Shown here: positions 16,425 through 19,313 of the stretch, piece after piece
Numbering within the stretch: position 1 is the stretch's first letter
Layout of the letters: every line of letters starts with the position of its first letter
From: Treponema sp.
GTDB lineage: Bacteria > Spirochaetota > Spirochaetia > Treponematales > Treponemataceae
NCBI GenBank assembly: GCA_016293915.1
Contig: JAEDCY010000046.1
Span: forward strand, 1 to 19,313
Reading direction: 5' to 3'
Length of the DNA: 19,313 nucleotides
Position numbers and translations under genes: made by a program
The notes under the pieces: model-generated
Databases searched by the model: none
The model's input: the letters and a program-made list of their open reading frames with translations, nothing else
What the model was told of the DNA's origin: nothing

Positions 16425-16901
16425 GTGGAAAAAAATAATAATTACAAAAATCGAAGCGTCGCAATTGTAATCCGCAATGGAAAAATCTTAATGGAGCGGC
16501 TCTGCTACAAAAACGCAAACAACGGTAAAGAATTCTTTTCTGTACCAGGTGGCGGCATAGAAGAAGGAGAGACTCCCGAGCAGGCGGCTCTGCGTGAGCT
16601 AAAAGAAGAATGCGGTCTCGACGGCACAATTGTAAAGCCGCTTGCAGTTATTTATTCTCACGGAAGAAAAGAATATTCATTTGAAGTAGCAGTTCCAGAA
16701 GATCAGCAGACGATTACAGGCTACGATCCCGAAGAAGCCGGCTCCGACAATCCTCCTCTTAGAGAAGTTGTCTGGAAAAGCCTGAACGAAATCAGCGAAA
16801 AAGATCGGGCATTCTTGTGGTCCTACGGGCTCATTCAGGTTCAGAATTTTTACCAGACAATTGTCGGCTGGGGCAATGAAATAAGTTACCCAGGGCAGTA
16901 G
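16425..16901 (+). CDS. Nudix hydrolase
   Basis: 158 residues. The Nudix box reads GGGIEEGETPEQAALRELKE followed by ECGL, an exact G-x5-E-x7-RE-x2-EE-x-G match with all metal-ligand Glu present. The first strand (SVAIVIRNGKILMERL) and the PGGG turn are typical of MutT-like enzymes; the substrate is unknown. The product shares only the fold with the Nudix enzyme encoded at 14951. The start is GTG at 16425 with no upstream Shine-Dalgarno; TATATT (16411-16416) lies 8 bases before it, so this too may be a leaderless message. The three-palindrome array ends just upstream and may regulate it. Confidence 0.9.
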   Translation: MEKNNNYKNRSVAIVIRNGKILMERLCYKNANNGKEFFSVPGGGIEEGETPEQAALRELKEECGLDGTIVKPLAVIYSHGRKEYSFEVAVPEDQQTITGYDPEEAGSDNPPLREVVWKSLNEISEKDRAFLWSYGLIQVQNFYQTIVGWGNEISYPGQ

Positions 16902-17018
16902 GCATTTTTGTATGTCAATTTCACCTCCACCCAAACTCAACATATACAAGACGAGCTAAATCCTTTATTCTAAAATCACAACGCAGTGCACGAGCGTAAA
17001 AAAATTAAGGTGGACTTT

Positions 17019-17768
17019 ATGAATTACAGAAACGCGCAGGACATTTTTCCAGAGCAGCTTCTTAAGCAGATTCAGCGTTATGTGTCGGGAGAAACAATTT
17101 ATATTCCGGCCAGCGAGCAGAAGAAAAAGGCCTGGGGTGAATCTTCGGGCTACAGGGCTTATCTTGCAAAAAGAAATCAGGCTATTAGGGATGATTTTGC
17201 AGGAGGCTGTGATATTGATTCTCTTGCCGATAAATATTGTCTTTCTGTTGATTCTGTAAAGCATATTGTCTACACCAAAAAGGAGACACCTATGTTAGAA
17301 TATAACAAGACACTTTCCTCTGCACTGAGTTACGCAAAGGAAAATAAAATTGATGAATGGATTCATACCTATCTTCTTGATGAAGACCGCAACGTGCCTT
17401 TCTCGGACGGGCTCAAGCTTTTTGAACGCTACTATATTGGTCCGGTCAAAATGCCACTGGAGCTTTTTCATCGCTGCACAGGCCCTGAAGAAAATATGAA
17501 ATATAGAATTGACAAAGACTGGTGGCCGATTCACGTTGCCGCACTGGAGGATTCTATCAAAAAAGATCCGGACATGCCGCCGCTGATTGTTCACTATGTT
17601 GAAGATGATTTTGAATTGAACGACGGCAACACCCGCTTTCAGGCCTATACAAATCTTGGAGTTAAGGAAGTAAACGTTATCGTCTGGATTACAGAAGAAG
17701 CGGAATATCAGGACTTTCTTAAGCTCTATGGAAAGTATGTCCAGGGAGCCCCGGTGATAAGAAGATAA
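17019..17768 (+). CDS. CD3324/Mor-type HTH domain joined to a ParB/sulfiredoxin-like domain
   Basis: 249 residues from the ATG at 17019, chosen over a GTG at 16986 because AAGGTGG (17007-17013) precedes it. Residues 1-91 match the small CD3324/Mor-activator-like family: NAQDIFPEQLLKQIQRYVSG, then YIPA...KKAWGE and an HTH (DIDSLADKYCLSVDSVKHIV). Residues 92-249 contain PPLIVHYVEDDFELNDGNTR, followed by FQAYTNLGVKEVNVIVW, the ParB/sulfiredoxin-fold signature with its DGNTR loop. Normal CD3324 proteins end where this domain ends. An AAGGAG site (17280-17285) sits 6 bases before Met92 (17292), so the second domain may also be made on its own. The stop overlaps the next gene by one base. The ParB-like part may bind or hydrolyse nucleotide; its target is unknown. 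Confidence 0.75.
   Translation: MNYRNAQDIFPEQLLKQIQRYVSGETIYIPASEQKKKAWGESSGYRAYLAKRNQAIRDDFAGGCDIDSLADKYCLSVDSVKHIVYTKKETPMLEYNKTLSSALSYAKENKIDEWIHTYLLDEDRNVPFSDGLKLFERYYIGPVKMPLELFHRCTGPEENMKYRIDKDWWPIHVAALEDSIKKDPDMPPLIVHYVEDDFELNDGNTRFQAYTNLGVKEVNVIVWITEEAEYQDFLKLYGKYVQGAPVIRR
17280..17294 (+). promoter_or_regulatory. Internal ribosome binding site and in-frame ATG at the domain junction
   Basis: AAGGAG, 6-base spacer, ATG (17292-17294), in frame with the surrounding gene and exactly at the boundary between the HTH and ParB-like domains. Confidence 0.6.
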
Positions 17769-17779
17769 TGGAGACAAAA

Positions 17780-18292
17780 ATGAAGCACTTAATAATTTTA
17801 TGCGCCCCATGCGGCACCGGAAAATCTACAGTGAATAAGATTTTCAAAAGCAGAGGGCTTCTTCCAGACTACGCAACTCTGGACTCTGATGATATTGATA
17901 TTTCATGGCTTGATTACAAGGACACGGAACGCGAAGATCAATATTACACCGATAACTTAAAACGCGCTCTTGAAATTGCCGGTGACAAAAATCTTCTGCT
18001 GGTATCGGCTGGGATGAATCCGATAAACTTTTACGAGAAGGTGGAGCTATCCTCAGAAATAACAGATACGCATTTTATTGCCATGGTCTGTTCCGATGAA
18101 GAAATCAGAAAACGCCTGAAAGCCCGTCCGGTCGAACGCAACTGTGGCAGCGACGAGTTTATTCAGAGTCAGATAGAATATGCAGCCTGGTTTAAAAAGA
18201 ACCGCGGTAAGTTTCAGAAGTTTATTGATAACACCGGACAGACGCCGGAAGAAACTGCGGAAATTATTGCAGAGTATGTGAAAAATCTGTAA
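17780..18292 (+). CDS. Small P-loop kinase/AAA-type nucleotide-binding protein
   Basis: 170 residues. Walker A is APCGTGKST, beginning about nine residues from the N-terminus; a DSDDIDISW stretch ~35 residues later and a lid-like basic segment (RKRLKARPVERN) fit the kinase fold of the AAA_33/gluconate-kinase-like group. The substrate is not deducible. A start at 17768 overlaps the previous stop (TAATG), but the ATG at 17780 is preferred: GGAG at 17770-17773 lies 6 bases before it and the product then begins MKHLIILCAPCG, normal for the family. Genes pairing a ParB-like protein with a small kinase suggest a joint nucleotide- or protein-modifying role. Confidence 0.78.
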   Translation: MKHLIILCAPCGTGKSTVNKIFKSRGLLPDYATLDSDDIDISWLDYKDTEREDQYYTDNLKRALEIAGDKNLLLVSAGMNPINFYEKVELSSEITDTHFIAMVCSDEEIRKRLKARPVERNCGSDEFIQSQIEYAAWFKKNRGKFQKFIDNTGQTPEETAEIIAEYVKNL

Positions 18293-18329
18293 AAAAATTT
18301 TCGAAAAGTTTGTCTAAAATGATAAATGT

Positions 18330-18382
18330 CACACCATATTATATATGAGGTTTTTATCCTCAAGGAGTTATAATATGGTGTG
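18330..18382. repeat. Perfect 14-bp inverted repeat with an inner stem
   Basis: CACACCATATTATA (18330-18343) and TATAATATGGTGTG (18369-18382) are exact reverse complements. Inside, TGAGG (18346-18350) pairs with CCTCA (18358-18362). The right arm covers the start codon of a 21-codon ORF, and the AAGGAG at 18363-18368 sits in the loop. No T-run follows on either strand, so it is not a simple terminator. Confidence 0.85.
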
Positions 18383-18440
18383 TAAACCTGTTAATCATCC
18401 AATCGCAATTCAGGTTGATAGACAAGTAGAAAAAGACTGA
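18375..18440 (+). CDS. Possible 21-residue leader-like ORF
   Basis: ATG at 18375 has an ideal AAGGAG with 6-base spacing and ends at TGA 18438-18440; product starts MVCKPVNHPIAIQ. Its start lies in the arm of the 14-bp inverted repeat and its 3' half lies in a second hairpin, as in a regulated leader. It may equally be chance or the remains of a longer gene. Confidence 0.35.
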   Translation: MVCKPVNHPIAIQVDRQVEKD

Positions 18441-18448
18441 AATTGCGA
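18403..18448. repeat. Hairpin-forming inverted repeat
   Basis: TCGCAATTCAG (18403-18413) pairs with CTGAAATTGCGA (18437-18448) with a one-base bulge around a 23-base loop. Confidence 0.6.
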
Positions 18449-18478
18449 GATATATCAATAAGTAACAAATTTATAACT

Positions 18479-18507
18479 TGCTTTTATACGCCAAATGGCG
18501 TTATAAT
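18479..18507 (+). promoter_or_regulatory. Promoter with operator-like palindrome for the Xre-RES operon
   Basis: TTGCTT (18479-18484), a 17-base spacer and TATAAT (18502-18507). The spacer is itself a near-perfect palindrome, TATACGCCA / TGGCGTTATA (18485-18505), the natural place for autorepression by the antitoxin. Transcription should start near 18514, about 43 bases before the ATG. Confidence 0.72.
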
Positions 18508-18556
18508 AACAGACAAGTGGCTTATACTGCGGAAATGATTTTATCTGGGGGTGCTT

Positions 18557-18949
18557 ATGACAAAGGCAAAACAATACACACCTGTAAATTGTCGCATTAT
18601 GGCATCAAAAGGTATACCTAAGAATGAATACAACAGTTTTATTCATGTAATCTTTAAATACACAGATAAAGATTTCGCAGGCATTGCAGGTACCAGTGCC
18701 AGAACACTTTCCAGACTCAAACCAGATCAGAATATTCCTCAACAGGCAGCGGAAGTAACAATTTCTCTTATGAGAGCATATGAAAAAGCAAAAGAGATTT
18801 TTGGTTCTCAGGAAAATGCTGTAAAATGGCTCAAGTCTCCAAATAATGTTCTTGGAGGAATAACTCCGGTGCAGGCAATGAGTTCCCGTTTTGGTGCAGA
18901 AGAAGTTATGGATATTCTTGGCCGCATAGAATACGGTGTTTTCTCATGA
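18557..18949 (+). CDS. Xre/MbcA/ParS-type antitoxin (DUF2384)
   Basis: 130 residues. The N-terminal half holds the Xre-like HTH with the signature GTSARTLSRLKPDQ; the C-terminal half has the DUF2384 toxin-binding domain: AYEKAKEIFGSQENAVKWL, SPNNVLGGITPVQAM and the ending GAEEVMDILGRIEYGVFS. These proteins neutralise RES-domain NAD-degrading toxins and repress their own promoter. The ATG at 18557 is preferred to the GTG at 18551, since GGGGGTG (18546-18552) then has normal spacing. It overlaps the toxin gene by ATGA, giving coupled translation. Its operator is probably the palindrome between -35 and -10. Confidence 0.9.
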   Translation: MTKAKQYTPVNCRIMASKGIPKNEYNSFIHVIFKYTDKDFAGIAGTSARTLSRLKPDQNIPQQAAEVTISLMRAYEKAKEIFGSQENAVKWLKSPNNVLGGITPVQAMSSRFGAEEVMDILGRIEYGVFS

Positions 18950-19313
18950 TTGTATTCAGAATTGCACGCAAAGAACGTATAGAAGATTTGTCAGGCCGGG
19001 GTGCAGAACTTTTTGGCGGACGCTGGAATGAAAAAGGCTATCCTGCTTTATACACCTCATCTTCCTTGTCTCTTGCAGCTCTGGAAATCCTTGTTCATAC
19101 AGATAAATCAATGCCACCAGTAAAAATGGCTTATGCCTCTATATATGTTCCAGATTCTTTTCTTTCAATGAAAATCTTAAAGCTTCCTTCTGATACTACA
19201 GAAATTGAATACGGTACAAAGTGGCTCAAAGAAAAGTCTGCCCTCATGCTTAAAGTTCCTTCCGTTATCCTTCCTTATGAATATGAGCATGAATGTAATT
19301 TGATTTTGAATCC
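18946..19313 (+). CDS. RES-domain toxin (3' partial)
   Basis: 122 codons are visible before the window ends; full proteins are ~150-160 residues. The RES signature is present: GGRWNEKG with R26, LYTSSSLSLAALE with Y36 and E47, matching the conserved Arg, Tyr and Glu of the ParT/MbcT/Res NADase or ADP-ribosylating toxins. The Ser expected near the C-terminus lies outside the window. It starts within an ATGA overlap with the antitoxin gene, the standard order for this module. The toxin depletes NAD or modifies a host target when the antitoxin is lost. Confidence 0.92.
   Translation, partial: MIVFRIARKERIEDLSGRGAELFGGRWNEKGYPALYTSSSLSLAALEILVHTDKSMPPVKMAYASIYVPDSFLSMKILKLPSDTTEIEYGTKWLKEKSALMLKVPSVILPYEYEHECNLILN

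Noticed and set aside
17295..17810. 171-codon minus-strand ORF
   Set aside because: Shadow of the ParB-like gene; the forward frame has a recognisable domain and a good ribosome site.
18330..18382. Rho-independent terminator after the kinase gene
   Set aside because: The stem is AT-rich and not followed by a T-run on either strand, and it surrounds a ribosome site.

Overview
The window looks like an accessory (defense-island) stretch of an AT-rich bacterial chromosome. Purine-rich Shine-Dalgarno sequences, many A/T homopolymers and a dispersed palindrome that reads 'CHSELVSES' in coding sequence suggest a host-associated spirochaete of the Treponema type. That assignment is an inference from style, not from a marker gene.

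Bases 1-13467 form one tightly packed + strand operon, with genes overlapping by 1-19 bases or separated by short gaps. In order it encodes: a DndC/CysH-like PP-loop enzyme with an N-terminal zinc ribbon and a C-terminal 8-Cys ferredoxin domain (5' end outside the window); a DUF4007 protein; a ~1190-residue BrxC/DUF499-like P-loop ATPase; a class V cysteine desulfurase (DndA/SspA role); a PLD-nuclease/DEAH-helicase fusion; a 57-residue protein I found by hand; a DndD/SMC-like ATPase with a Cys hook; an unrecognised 175-residue protein in the position where DndE would be expected; and a complete primary-type sigma-70 factor with regions 1.1, 1.2, 2, 3 and 4. Desulfurase, PP-loop enzyme and DndD-like ATPase together point to a DNA phosphorothioation-type modification and defense system. 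The BrxC-like ATPase, DUF4007 protein, PLD-helicase and sigma factor make it a composite that is neither canonical Dnd (no DndB or DndFGH seen) nor Ssp. The terminal sigma factor is the most unusual part.

Bases 13468-16400 are a patchwork: two tiny convergent ORFs, two unrecognised minus-strand genes (one a small membrane protein with an acidic Tyr-rich tail), scrambled remnants of a winged-helix protein, a Nudix hydrolase with an apparently leaderless start, two decayed genes (a SAM methyltransferase and a GNAT acetyltransferase), and three 38-bp palindromic repeats at a 64-65 bp period just upstream of a second Nudix gene.

Bases 16425-18292 hold that second Nudix gene, a CD3324/Mor-type HTH domain joined in frame to a ParB/sulfiredoxin-like domain (with a strong internal ribosome binding site at the junction), and a small P-loop kinase-like protein. 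Bases 18293-18556 contain large inverted repeats, a 21-codon ORF and a good promoter with an operator-like palindrome. This promoter drives an Xre/MbcA/ParS-type antitoxin and a RES-domain toxin, which runs off the right edge.
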